NCBI GenBank assembly: GCA_963839175.1
Contig: CAWIUB010000035.1
Span: 62,001-126,000, forward strand
DNA length: 64,000 nucleotides
Direction of reading: 5' to 3'
Source: CAWIUB01 sp963839175
GTDB lineage: Bacteria; Actinomycetota; Actinomycetes; Mycobacteriales; Jatrophihabitantaceae
The notes beneath the pieces are model-generated. The model saw nothing but the letters and a program-made list of their open reading frames with translations, was not told the origin of the DNA and made no database searches. Shown here in pieces: positions 34,072 to 43,619 of the stretch; position 1 is the stretch's first letter; every line of letters starts with the position of its first letter. The translations under genes and the position numbers were made by a program.

Positions 34072-35595
34072 ATGACCCTGCCCACCCACGACTCGATCGT
34101 CACCGAGACGAGCGCGATCCTGCGTCGGCTCGGGGTGACAAGCGGAGTGACCCGCGGCGATCTGGCGGTACGCTCGCCCATCACCGGCGGCGAGATCGCC
34201 CGCGTGCAGTCACACACCGCCGACCAGGTGCGCGAGATCGTCGGACGGGCACAGGACGCGTTCCTGGCCTGGCGTACAGTTCCGCCGCCGGTCCGTGGCC
34301 AGTTGGTGCGCGAGTTGGGCAACCTGCTGCGCGAGCACAAGGACGACCTGGGCGCGCTCGTCTCGATCGAGGCGGGCAAGATCCGCTCCGAGGGCCTAGG
34401 CGAGGTCCAGGAGATGATCGACATCTGCGACCTGGGGGTCGGGCTGTCCCGCCAGCTGTTCGGCTGGACGATTGCGTCCGAACGTCCCGGCCACCGGATG
34501 ATGGAGCAGTGGCACCCGCTGGGTGTTGTCGGGGTGATCAGCGCGTTCAACTTCCCGGTGGCGGTCTGGTCGTGGAACGCCGCGCTCGCGCTCGTCTGCG
34601 GCGATCCCGTGGTCTGGAAGCCGTCTGAGAAGACGCTGCTCACCGCGCTGGCCTGCCAGGCGCTGGCGGCCGAGGCGGCGCGCCGCGTCGGCGCGCCCGA
34701 GGCGATCACCTCTGTCGTCCTCGGCGCCGTGGCCGTCGGCGAAGCGCTGGTCGACGACCCGCGGGTGGCCCTGATCAGCGCCACCGGGTCGACCCGGATG
34801 GGCCGGGCGGTCGCGCCGCGGGTGGCGACCCGGTTCGGCCGGCTGCTGCTCGAGCTCGGCGGCAACAACGCGGCCATCGTCGCCCCGTCGGCCGATCTGG
34901 ACCTCAGCGTCCGCGGCATCGTCTTCTCGGCAGCCGGGACCGCCGGGCAGCGCTGCACCTCACTGCGACGGGTCATCGCGCACACCGCGATCGCCGACGA
35001 CCTGGTCGCCCGGTTGACGGCCGCCTACCAGACCCTGCCGATCGGCTCACCGCTGGCCGATGGAACCCTGGTCGGCCCGCTGATCGACCCGGCTGCGCAC
35101 GACGGCTTCACCACCGCGCTGGATAAGGCTCGCGCGGATGGCGGCGAGGTAGTGGCCGGTGGTGAGCGGGTGCTGGCCGACGAGGCCCCAGGCGCCTACT
35201 ACGTGCAGCCCGCCATCGTGCGGATGCCCACGCAGACCGATGTGGTGCGCACCGAGACGTTCGCGCCGATCCTCTATGTGCTGACGTACGACGAATTCGA
35301 TGAGGCGCTCTCGCTGCACAACGACGTGCCGCAGGGCCTGTCGTCCTCGATCTTCACGCTGAATGTGCGCGAAGCCGAGCGGTTCACCGCTCCAGACGGT
35401 TCGGACTGCGGGATCGCCAACGTCAACATCGGGCCGTCTGGCGCCGAGATCGGCGGCGCCTTCGGGGGTGAGAAGGAGACCGGCGGCGGCCGCGAATCCG
35501 GCTCGGACGCCTGGAAGGCGTACATGCGCCGCACCACCAATACGGTCAACTATTCGACCGAGCTTCCTCTGGCCCAGGGCGTCGAGTTTGGCTGA
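34072..35595 (+). CDS. ALDH7-type aldehyde dehydrogenase (aminoadipate semialdehyde)
   Basis: NAD-dependent aldehyde dehydrogenase of 507 aa. Family features are ISAFNFPVAVWSWNAALA, VVWKPSEKT, the Glu-bearing ELGGNNAAIVAP (an Asn-Asn version typical of ALDH7) and the catalytic Cys in GTAGQRCTSLRR near residue 290. It likely oxidises alpha-aminoadipate semialdehyde to aminoadipate in lysine catabolism. GTG 34066 would start inside the upstream stop region; ATG 34072 is used. The 3' end overlaps the convergent PspC gene by 46 bp. Confidence 0.88.
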   Translation: MTLPTHDSIVTETSAILRRLGVTSGVTRGDLAVRSPITGGEIARVQSHTADQVREIVGRAQDAFLAWRTVPPPVRGQLVRELGNLLREHKDDLGALVSIEAGKIRSEGLGEVQEMIDICDLGVGLSRQLFGWTIASERPGHRMMEQWHPLGVVGVISAFNFPVAVWSWNAALALVCGDPVVWKPSEKTLLTALACQALAAEAARRVGAPEAITSVVLGAVAVGEALVDDPRVALISATGSTRMGRAVAPRVATRFGRLLLELGGNNAAIVAPSADLDLSVRGIVFSAAGTAGQRCTSLRRVIAHTAIADDLVARLTAAYQTLPIGSPLADGTLVGPLIDPAAHDGFTTALDKARADGGEVVAGGERVLADEAPGAYYVQPAIVRMPTQTDVVRTETFAPILYVLTYDEFDEALSLHNDVPQGLSSSIFTLNVREAERFTAPDGSDCGIANVNIGPSGAEIGGAFGGEKETGGGRESGSDAWKAYMRRTTNTVNYSTELPLAQGVEFG

Positions 35596-35882
35596 GCATC
35601 ACTCGTTTCGCCAAGTTGTTCGACCCCCGGCGTGCCTACGGCCGTTGAGGGTCGAACAGCGTCTGGTTTGCGCGGGATGACGAGCCAGGCAACCAAGTAG
35701 GCAAGCACGCCGGTGCCGAAGCTGAGGACGGTCAGCACGACGAGCAGCAGGCGCACTAGGACCACGTCGATTCCGGCATAGCGGGCCACGCCGGAGCAGA
35801 CGCCGGCGATCCACTTGTCGTCGGCGCTGCGGCGCAGCAGTTTGGCTTGGGAAGCGGGGGTTTCGTATCGGGTCGTATTCAT
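35550..35882 (-). CDS. PspC-domain membrane protein
   Basis: Protein of 110 aa. The PspC domain begins near residue 14 (KLLRRSADDKWIAGVCSGVA then RYAGIDVVLVRLLLVVLTVL), with a membrane segment and the closing AYLVAWLVIPRKP. After residue 75 the frame runs through a 42-bp palindromic repeat (35617-35658) and then overlaps the end of the ALDH gene. Natural PspC proteins of this size usually end near VIPR, so the last 35 residues may be acquired. PspC proteins respond to membrane stress. Confidence 0.8.
   Translation of the reverse strand: MNTTRYETPASQAKLLRRSADDKWIAGVCSGVARYAGIDVVLVRLLLVVLTVLSFGTGVLAYLVAWLVIPRKPDAVRPSTAVGTPGVEQLGETSDAQPNSTPWARGSSVE
35617..35658. repeat. 42-bp palindromic element, copy A
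   Basis: Ten-bp perfect arms TGTTCGACCC and GGGTCGAACA with a 22-nt GC-rich loop. It lies inside the 3' end of the PspC gene, where the minus strand reads VRP, eight residues, VEQ. Copies B, C and D share the same arm-to-arm geometry. Confidence 0.75.
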
Positions 35883-35973
35883 GTCATCGATCATGCGTGC
35901 CGGGAGGCCGCCGCACATCCGGTACCGCCCCGACTCCACCCGGAGCTGACCCCGAGGCCGCCCGCGCCCTAAT

Positions 35974-36042
35974 GATCACGTCTTCCCCGCAAATCGACGC
36001 TGTCGGGCGGCGTCGGCACACAATTGCGGGGAAAACGTGATC
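35974..36042. repeat. Inverted repeat, 19-bp arms
   Basis: The arms 35974-35992 (GATCACGTCTTCCCCGCAA) and 36024-36042 pair at 18 of 19 positions around a 31-nt loop. It lies in the 178-bp gap between the PspC start and the transglutaminase stop. It could terminate the transglutaminase operon, but it has no U-tract and the long loop suggests a repeat element. Confidence 0.6.
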
Positions 36043-36060
36043 CCTGAGCGGTCTCCAGCC

Positions 36061-36909
36061 TTAGGCGACCCGGGTGATCTCGACCCGGACGTCCAGGTCG
36101 GAGCTCGCGGACCCGCCTATGATTCCCATGATCGGCGGCACGTCGTTGTAATCACGGCCTCGCCCGACGATCACGTGTCGTTCACCGACCGGCGCGTCGT
36201 TGGTCGGGTCGTGCCCGGCCCAGTCGCCCAGCCACCACTCCACCCATGCGTGGCTTTCGCCCACCGCTGCCTCGCCCACGACGGGTTGCTTGCTCGGGTG
36301 CAGGTAGCCGGAGACGTAGCGTGCCGGGATTCCGAGGTAGCGCAGTGCACCGATGAGCAAGTGTGCATAGTCCTGGCAGACGCCGCTGCGCGCCAACCAC
36401 GCCTCGCGGGCGACAGTCTGCACGCCGGTCGAGCCGGGAAGGTAGGTCATCTCGTCGTTGATGCGTGTGCTCAGGGCCAGCGCCGCCTCGTGCGGGCCTC
36501 GATCTGCCGCGCACTGGTCAGCGATAGTGATCAGGTCGGGGTTCGCGGCGCTCGCCTCGGTCGCGACCAGGTACTCGGCGAACCGGTCGAGGACCCACTC
36601 CGCCGACAGGTCGGCCCAGGTGGTGTCAAGGCGGGGCGCGGGCCTGCCCGAACCGTCCACTTCGACCAGGCTGGTGGACTCGACCAGCAGGTCGCGGTGC
36701 GGGTTCTGCGCCTCGAAGACCTGCACGTGCGTGCCCCAGAAGTCGACGTACTGGTACTGCCAGGTGGCCTCGTCGACCTGCAGGACGGTCTCCAGTGGGA
36801 TCTGCCAGGGCGTTCGCAGCGGGGTCAGCCGCACCTCGTTGAACGACGCCGTGACGGGCCGGTCGTAGGTGAAGTGCGAGGTGTGGGTGATACGCAGCCG
36901 CAGAGTCAT
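36061..36909 (-). CDS. Transglutaminase-like cysteine protease-fold enzyme
   Basis: Protein of 282 aa. A bacterial transglutaminase N-terminal domain (LRLRITHTSHFTYDRPVTAS) is followed by the core with catalytic Cys in ARSGVCQDYAHLLIG near residue 175, His in GESHAWVEWWLGDW near residue 220 and Asp in GHDPTNDAPVG. Such enzymes form or break amide bonds. It is the last gene of an operon with alpha-E and a circularly permuted ATP-grasp enzyme, a conserved trio. ATG 36909 has GGAGG upstream, locked in a stem copied from the ATP-grasp leader at 14169. The frame stays open upstream to a GTG without a ribosome-binding site. Confidence 0.87.
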   Translation of the reverse strand: MTLRLRITHTSHFTYDRPVTASFNEVRLTPLRTPWQIPLETVLQVDEATWQYQYVDFWGTHVQVFEAQNPHRDLLVESTSLVEVDGSGRPAPRLDTTWADLSAEWVLDRFAEYLVATEASAANPDLITIADQCAADRGPHEAALALSTRINDEMTYLPGSTGVQTVAREAWLARSGVCQDYAHLLIGALRYLGIPARYVSGYLHPSKQPVVGEAAVGESHAWVEWWLGDWAGHDPTNDAPVGERHVIVGRGRDYNDVPPIMGIIGGSASSDLDVRVEITRVA

Positions 36910-36911
36910 GA

Positions 36912-37004
36912 GCCGGCCTCCGAGCCGCGGGGCCCCCGCGAAATCGTGGAGCGATTTCGTGGGGTGCAGGGAGCACACTGCAGGAGCGCAGCGAGGAGGC
37001 CGGC
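36912..37004 (-). promoter_or_regulatory. Structured leader element, copy 2: SD-sequestering stem
   Basis: On the minus strand the outer 10-bp stem (plus-strand 36995-37004 with 36912-36921) encloses the inner 8-bp hairpin (36939-36946 with 36952-36959). The transglutaminase GGAGG lies in the outer 3' arm and the ATG 2-3 nt beyond it. It fills the 115-bp gap after the alpha-E stop. Hand alignment with copy 1 gives roughly nine identical positions in ten plus a 3-nt indel. Confidence 0.6.
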
Positions 37005-37024
37005 GGGAAGCACAGGTCGATGGG

Positions 37025-37945
37025 TCACGAGGCCATCCAGGAGGTGACCACGCCGCGGGGGAAGTAGCGCCGGGTGACCGCGTCGCTCGCGACCGAGCAG
37101 GCACTCTGCACGCGTTCCATCAGGTGGTACAGGTCGTCGAACAACTCAGCCATCGGCGCGAACTCCAACTCCGAGCGGATCATGCCGAGGGTGCGCTGCC
37201 CTTCGCCGCCACCGCGGGTCACCCGCTCGGACGGTCCGGACAGCTCGTCCAGGCATCGCTCGGCAGTGACGAGCGAAGTCATCAGCGAACGGGGGAACAG
37301 CGGGTCCAGCAGGAGGAACTCGACGGCCTGCCGGTCGTCGAGCACGCCGTGCGAACTGCGCAGGAACGCTTGGTAAGCGCCGCAGCTCTGCAGCAGCGTC
37401 ACCCACGACGGCCCAGCGCTACCAGCCAGCGCGCGCGCTGCCACCAGCCGGGCGATCATGTCCGCACGTTCGATGCTGCGGCCGAGGACGAGGAACTGAT
37501 ACGCCTCGTCGCGCGACAGCGTGGCGTCGGCGGTGCCGTTGAACGCCGCGCACCGCTCCCGGACCCAGGTGAAGAATGCATGCGGGCGCGACCGGCGGCT
37601 GGACCGACTCGCGTCGTGCCACGTGACGTTGATGCTCTCCCACAGCTCGGTCGAGATGATCTCCCGCGAACGGCGGGCGTTCTCCCGTGCAACGCCGAGC
37701 GAGCCGATGACCGAGGCCTGACTGGTCCGGTCCCAGGCGAGCAGATCAAGAACCTCGTCAGTGCCCGCGGGAGGCGTCACGTCCTTGCCCATGGCGGCCA
37801 GCAGGGATGCGCAGATCACGCCCTCCGACGCCCACGGCTCGTCGATGAGCAGGCTGAGGTGGACGTCCAGGATGCGGCTGGTCTCCTCGGCCCGTTCGAC
37901 GTAACGGCCGATCCAATAGAGGGATTCGGCGATGCGGCTCAGCAC
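37025..37945 (-). CDS. Alpha-E domain protein
   Basis: All-alpha protein of 306 aa with the family's opening MLSRIAESLYWIGRYVERAE and repeated acidic-basic helices (ARENARRSREIISTELWESI; VLGRSIERADMIARLVAARA). Alpha-E proteins accompany circularly permuted ATP-grasp enzymes and transglutaminases; their activity is not established. The GTG at 37945 overlaps the ATP-grasp stop by 7 nt, so it is coupled. It ends 115 nt before the transglutaminase gene. Confidence 0.9.
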   Translation of the reverse strand: MLSRIAESLYWIGRYVERAEETSRILDVHLSLLIDEPWASEGVICASLLAAMGKDVTPPAGTDEVLDLLAWDRTSQASVIGSLGVARENARRSREIISTELWESINVTWHDASRSSRRSRPHAFFTWVRERCAAFNGTADATLSRDEAYQFLVLGRSIERADMIARLVAARALAGSAGPSWVTLLQSCGAYQAFLRSSHGVLDDRQAVEFLLLDPLFPRSLMTSLVTAERCLDELSGPSERVTRGGGEGQRTLGMIRSELEFAPMAELFDDLYHLMERVQSACSVASDAVTRRYFPRGVVTSWMAS

Positions 37946-39520
37946 GCGCGGCTCTGCTGCTGCTGCTGTTGTTGTTGGCGGATTTCCACGTCCACTGCGG
38001 CGTCCTGCTGCGGCAGCGCGCCGTGTTCGTGATCGGCGGACCGGTCGGGCGATCGCGTTGCGATCTCGGGTGCGGCACCCGGGACGCGGTTGCCGGCGAG
38101 CACCCAGGTGTCCTTGGCGCCGCCGCCCTGGCTGGAGTTGACGACCAGCGACCCCTCAACGAGCGCCACCCGGGTCAGCCCGCCCGGCAGCACCCACACG
38201 TCGTTGCCGTCGTTGACGGCGAACGGGCGCAGGTCGACGTGCCGCGGTGCCAGCCCGTCGTCGCTCAACGTCGGCACGGTCGACAGCTGCACGACAGGCT
38301 GCGCGATCCAGCCGCGCGGATCGGCCCGCAGCGCCTTGCGGGCCCGGTCGAGCTCCTTGACGCTCGCCTGCGGCCCGACCATCAGCCCCTTGCCGCCCGA
38401 GGCGTCTACGGGTTTGACCACCAGCTCGGGCAGCCGCGCGAGTACCTCGTCGAGGGCGCCGCGATCCTCCAGCCGCCAGGTCTCGACGTTGGGCAGAATC
38501 GGTTCCTCGGTTAGGTAGTAGCGCACCAGGTCCGGAAGGTAGGTGTAGATCAGCTTGTCGTCGGCGACTCCGTTGCCGACCGCGTTGGCAATCGTGACGT
38601 TGCCGGCTCGCGCCGCAGTCAGCAGCCCCGGGCAGCCCAGCATCGAGTCGTGCTTGAACTGCACGGGGTCGAGGTACTCGTCGTCGACCCGCCGGTAGAT
38701 GACGTCGACGCGCCGTTCGCCGCGGGTATCCCGCATCCGCACCGTGCCGCCGGAGCAGATCAGGTCGCGGCCTTCGACCAGCTCGACGCCCATCGTCCGG
38801 GCGATCCAGGCGTGCTCGAAGTAGGCGCTGTTGTAGACGCCCGGCGTCAGCACCACGACGCGCGGATCGGTGACGCCGGGTGGGGCCGCCTTGCGCAACG
38901 CGGCGAGCAATCGCTGCGGGTAATGGGAAACCGGCCGCAGCCGGACCTTGTGCAGGGTGTCGGCCCACTGCGGGCGCAGGGCACTACGGTTGGCCAGCAC
39001 ATAGCTGACGCCGGATGGCACCCGGACATTGTCCTCGAGCACCCGGAACGTGCCCTGCTCGTCGCGGATCAGGTCGATGCCGGCCACGTGCACCCGGACG
39101 CCGTTCGCGGGTTCGATGCCGTGGGCCTGGCGATGGAAGTGGCGCGACGACGTGACCACCCGGCGCGGTATGACGCCGTCGTCGACCACCCGCGCCGCGC
39201 CGTACACGTCCGCCAGGAACGCCTCGAGCGCCTTCACCCGTTGCCGGACGCCGGCCTCGATCGTCTGCCAGGTGTCGTCGTCGATGACGCGCGGCACGAT
39301 ATCGAGCGGGAAGGGACGCTCCTCTCCCCCGACATCGAAGGTAACGCCCTGATTGAGGTAGGCACGAGCAAGGGATTCCGAGCTCGAACGCAGCTCGCTC
39401 GGTGCCCGAACGCTGCAGCGACTCGAACAGGGCCCGGTACGGTGCGCGCGCTTCGCCGGTGGCGTCGATCATCTCGTCCCACGCCGCACCTAGCCGGTAG
39501 TCGTCGAACAGGTCGCCCAC
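37939..39520 (-). CDS. Circularly permuted ATP-grasp enzyme, one frameshift
   Basis: About 527 codons once one extra base near 39404 is removed. The first frame encodes GDLFDDYRLGAAWDEM to about residue 38. The second then covers GGEERPFPLDIVPRVIDDDT, VLEDNVRVPSGVSYVLANR, VYNSAYFEHAWIARTMG, VVKPVDASGGKGLMVGP and LSTVPTLSDDGLAPRHVDLR, all typical of the family. It probably makes amide bonds with ATP. The C-terminus ends in eight Gln encoded by a CAG/CAA run before SRAC, an unusual tail. The GTG start is at 39520. The extra base is more likely a sequence error than a mutation. Confidence 0.85.
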
Positions 39521-39633
39521 CTGAGAGATCGTATGGCGGAACTGTGTCGGCAGTGTGTCACCCGCGGATCCGGTCCGAGACAGTCATCCAGCGGTCTTTG
39601 TCTCACTTCGGGCAAAGTGGTCGGGTTGACTGG

Positions 39634-40723
39634 TCAGGCGCCTGTCCGAGCGGCGGCGAGCTCGAGACGTTCGTCCGGCTGTACGGCAGCGACGCGGACG
39701 AAGCCCGAGGAATGGGCGCCGTAGAACTCGCCCGGCGAGACGACGATCCCGACGCGTTTGGCCAGATCATGGGCTGCGGCCCAGGCGTCGCCGTCGGGGA
39801 TGGCCACCCACAGGTAGAACGCGCCGTCCGGCAGATCCGCGACATAACCAGCTGCCGCCAGGATCTGCCGCAGTCGGTGCAAACGATCGCAGATACCGCC
39901 CGCGCTGCGCCTCGACATGGGCGTCGTCGCCTAGCGCGAGGATGGCCGCGTTCTGCACCGGCCCCGGCGGCATCAGCCCAGCGTGCTTGCGCACCTCGCG
40001 CAGGTAGTGCACCAGCTCGGAATCACCCGCGTAGAAGCCGATTCTGGCGCCGGCGAAGTTGTCCCTCTTGGACAGCGAGTGCACTGCCAGGACGCCTTCC
40101 GTACCGTGCGCAAGGATCGTCGTCGGCGGGCTCGCCCAGCTGAACTCGGCGTAGCACTCGTCAGAGAGCACCGGCACGCTGCGCGCCCGGCCCCAGGCCG
40201 CCGCCGCGCCGAGGTCGCGCAGCTCGCCGGTCGGATTGCCCGGCGAGTTGACCCAAACGCACAGCGCCCGCTCGGCGTCCGCGTCGGCGACCTCGGCCAG
40301 CGTCTGGTAGGGCATCGCCCGCAGGCCAGCAAGGGTCGCGCCCATCTCGTACGTCGGGTAGCTGATCGCCGGGTAGAGGACGGTGTCGCGCGACGGATCA
40401 CGCAGCTGGAGGTAGTGCGGGACAGACGCGACGAACTCCTTCGTACCGACACAAGCCGCCAACTGGCTCGCCGGGTCGACCGTGGCGCCGAGCCGCCGCG
40501 CGATCCACTGTGCGGCGGCCGCCCGGAAGGCCGGCGTCCCGATCGAGGGTGGGTAGCCACGGGCCGTCTTGCCGCTGGCGAGCGCCGCGATCACCTCGGC
40601 GGGCGGCGGATCGCAGGGCGTGCCGATCGACAGATCGACCGCGCCCCCGTCGTGCCCAGCGGCGAGGGCGATCACCTCGTCGAGCCGCTCGTACGGGTAC
40701 GGCGGCGGGACAAACCCACTCAT
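39634..40723 (-). CDS. dapC: Succinyldiaminopimelate transaminase DapC, one frameshift
   Basis: Fold-type-I PLP aminotransferase of about 362 aa after removal of one extra base near 39885. Visible features are VDLSIGTPCDPPP, VWVNSPGNPTGEL, PVLSDECYAEF, and the PLP-Lys region AVHSLSKRDNFAGARIGFYA. The C-terminal part (YVADLPDGAFYLWVAIPDGD; VVSPGEFYGAHSSGFVRVAA) is in the next frame. DapC acts in lysine and peptidoglycan precursor synthesis; dapD and dapE lie in the same window. The ATG at 40723 is clear. An essential gene makes real inactivation unlikely. Confidence 0.83.
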
Positions 40724-40758
40724 GGATGCGCTCAGTCTCCTCAGATCTCCCCCAGACT

Positions 40759-40800
40759 CGTTCGACTCCAGATGCGTCCCAGCACGACGAGGGTCGAACA
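40759..40800. repeat. 42-bp palindromic element, copy B
   Basis: The arms carry GTTCGAC and GTCGAAC at the same spacing as copies A, C and D, with weaker inner pairing. The minus strand reads VRPSSCWDASGVER. It lies in the gap between the end of the GlcD/F-type gene and the dapC start. Confidence 0.6.
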
Positions 40801-40806
40801 ACCGTG

Positions 40807-43604
40807 TCATGCGGCGGGGCGAGATGGTCTGCCAGCAGCTCGGCGAGATGGATGCCTCGTCGGCGGGCGAGCTGGTCGAGCTGGGTGCGACAGGAGAAGC
40901 CGTCGGCGAGCACCACGGCAGTCGTGTGGCGCCGCGCGGACAGCTGGCAGCAGCGCCGTCTCGGCGACGGCCACCGACACGTCGTAGTGGCCGCGTTCGA
41001 CGCCGAAGTTGCCCGCCAGCCCGCAGCAGCCGCCCACGGCGTCGATCGACGCGCCCGCGTCGGCCAGCAGTGCCACGTCGGCGTCCCAGCCGAGAACGGC
41101 GTGCTGATGGCAATGCGGCTGGGCGACACCGCGCACGTCGTCGAGACGGGGCGGCCGCCAGGTCGGCGTAGCCCGCAACAGCTCGGCAAGCGTGTGCGTC
41201 GCCGCGGCCACCTTCGCCGCATGGGGGTCGTCGGACAACAGGTCCGTCACGTCATGGCGTAACACGGCCGTGCAGGACGGTTCGAGCCCGACGATCGGCA
41301 TGTCGGCGGGCAGCACGTCCAGGGTCCGCCGCAGCTGCCTGCGCGCGCCGTCGAGCTGGCCAGTCGAGATCCACGTCAGTCCACAGCAGACCGGACGATC
41401 GGGGATCCGCACCGAATAGCCGGCATCTTCGAGCACGTGCACGGCCGCGACACCGACCGCGGGCGAGAAGTGATCGGTGAAGGTGTCCACCCACAGCAGC
41501 AACGGATTCCCTTGCGTGGCAGGATGATTCGCGAACCATTGCCGGAAGGTGTACGGCGCGAACGAGGGAAGCGGACGGCGAGCGTCGATGCCGCCGAGCC
41601 ATTTCGCCACGCCCGCTACTGGACGAAGGCGAAGGGCGCCGTTCGCCAGCCCCGGCGCACGAGACGCGAGCCTGGCCCAGCGCGGCAGCCAGCCGAGCGC
41701 GTAGTGCGACCGCGGCCGCAACCGTCGTCGATACCGCTGATGCAGCACCTCGGCCTTGTAGGTGGCCATGTCGATACCGGTTGGGCAGTCGCTCGCGCAG
41801 CCCTTGCACGAGAGACACAGGTCGAGCGACTCGGCCAGCTCGGCGGAACGCCAGTTCTTGACCAGCGAACCGTTGGCCAGCTCCTGAAGCACCCGCGCGC
41901 GGCCGCGAGTCGAGTCCTTCTCGTCCCGCGTCGCCAGGTACGACGGACACATCACCCCACCGGTGGACGTGGTGTCGGCCCGGCACTTGCCGACCCCGAC
42001 GCAGCGATGCACCGCCGCGGTCAGGTCGCCGCCATCCTGACCGTATGCGAACGCCAGGTCGCGCCGCAGCGGCCGAGCCGCCGGCACTCGAAGGTCAGCG
42101 TCCAGTGCAGCGGGCGCCACGATCACGCCAGGGTTCAGCAGGTCGTCCGGGTCGAACAGGTGCTTGACGGCGGCGAACGTGCCGATGGCCTCGGGCGAAT
42201 ACATGTGCGGCAGCAGCTCGCCGCGGGCGCGGCCGTCGCCGTGCTCACCCGACATCGAGCCGCCATAGTTGCCGGCCAGCCGCGCGGCGTCCCTGACGAA
42301 ATCGCGCAGCCGACGCGGTCGCTCCGCCAGCGGGAAGTCGATCCGCGCGTGCACGCAGCCGTCGCCGAAATGGCCGTACATCAGCCCGTCCAGGCCGTAC
42401 TGATCCAGCAATCCGCGTAGCTCGCGCAGGTAGCCGCCGAGCCGCTCTGGGGGGACGGCGGAATCCTCCCAGCCGGGCCAGGCCGGCTCGTTCGCGGGCG
42501 TCCGTCCGCCGAGACCGGCGCCGTCCTCGCGGATGCGCCATAGCGCTGCGGCCTCGCCGCCGACGACGACGGCCGAGTCGAGGCAACCGGCGCCGGCGAT
42601 CAGCGTCCCGGCTGCGGCCCGCGCCTCGTCGAGCGTCTCGCCGGCCGTCTCGACGAACAGCCACCCCGCGCCGCGTGGCAGGTCCGGCACCGCGCCCGGA
42701 CCGCGACGGGCTCGAACGACGTCCACCAGCCTGGCGTCCATGCCCTCGAGCGCTGCCGGGCCGCGCGGCAGCAGCGCAGGCACCGCGTCCGCAGCCGCCG
42801 CGAGGTCCGGGTAACCGAGCACCGCCAGCGCCGTTGCCGCCGGGCTGTGCACAAGACGGACGGTTGCCTGCAGGATCACGCCCAGCGTGCCCTCCGTGCC
42901 GACCAGGAACTTGGCCAGAGTCGCCGCCGTTCTCTGGCAGCAGGTGCTCGAGCGAGTAGCCGGAAACCTGCCGGGTGAACCGGCCGAACTCGGTCCTGAT
43001 CAGATCGAGCCGGTCGCGCACGATCTTGTCCAGGCCGTCGATCGGCAATGGCTCCTGGCCATGGCGGCGAGCGGTAATGCGTTCTCCCGGAGCCGGTGAC
43101 GAACTCGACGTCGACGACGTTGTCGGCGCTGCGCCCGTAGCGCAAGGCGCGGGATCCGCAGGCGTTGTTGCCCAGCGCTCCGCCGATGGTGGCGCGCGCA
43201 TGCGTCGACGGGTCGGGACCGAACCGCAAACCGTGCGGCGCAGCGGCCGCGGTGATCGCGTCGAGTATGGCGCCTGGCTGTACGACGGCCGTCCGGGCAT
43301 CGCGGTCGACCTGCAACACCTGGTTCAGATGCCGAGACAAGTCCGCCACGACGCCGGGCCCAATGGCGTTGCCGGCGATCGACGTGCCGGCGCCGCGAGC
43401 GGTGAGTGGCACGGCGTGCTCACGACAGGTGTCCAGCGTGGCCAGCACCTCGTCCACGCTGCGCGGGAAGACGACCGCCGCCGGCACGACGCGATAGTTG
43501 GACGCGTCTGACGAATACTCGGCCCGCCGCCGGCGCGAATCGTCCACCTCGGCGACGCCCGCGCGCCGCAGGGCTGCGGCGAACGGGGCAGGCACCCGAT
43601 CCAT
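40807..43604 (-). CDS. FAD-linked oxidase/Fe-S fusion (GlcD-GlcF type), three frameshifts
   Basis: About 930 codons. The N-terminal FAD-binding-4 domain (SSDASNYRVVPAAVVFPRSV; LTARGAGTSIAGNAIGPGV) is followed by the FAD-oxidase C domain (YGHFGDGCVHARIDFPLAER; GSMSGEHGDGRARGELLPHM), then a ferredoxin-like 4Fe-4S pair (CVGVGKCR; CLSCKGCASDCPTGIDM) and a CCG-type cysteine-rich domain (CCGLTW; CCGLAGNFG). It likely oxidises a 2-hydroxy acid such as D-lactate or glycolate. Extra bases near 43085, 42930 and 40930 shift the frame. The stop at 40807 belongs to the frame before the last shift, so the exact C-terminus is uncertain. Confidence 0.82.
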
Positions 43605-43619
43605 TCTGCTGCACCCGGT

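Noticed and set aside
35617..35658. SOS (LexA) box in the GTTCGA/TCGAAC arms
   Set aside because: The half-sites are in the opposite order and far apart. Actinobacterial SOS boxes are TCGAAC-N4-GTTCGA with a 4-bp spacer.
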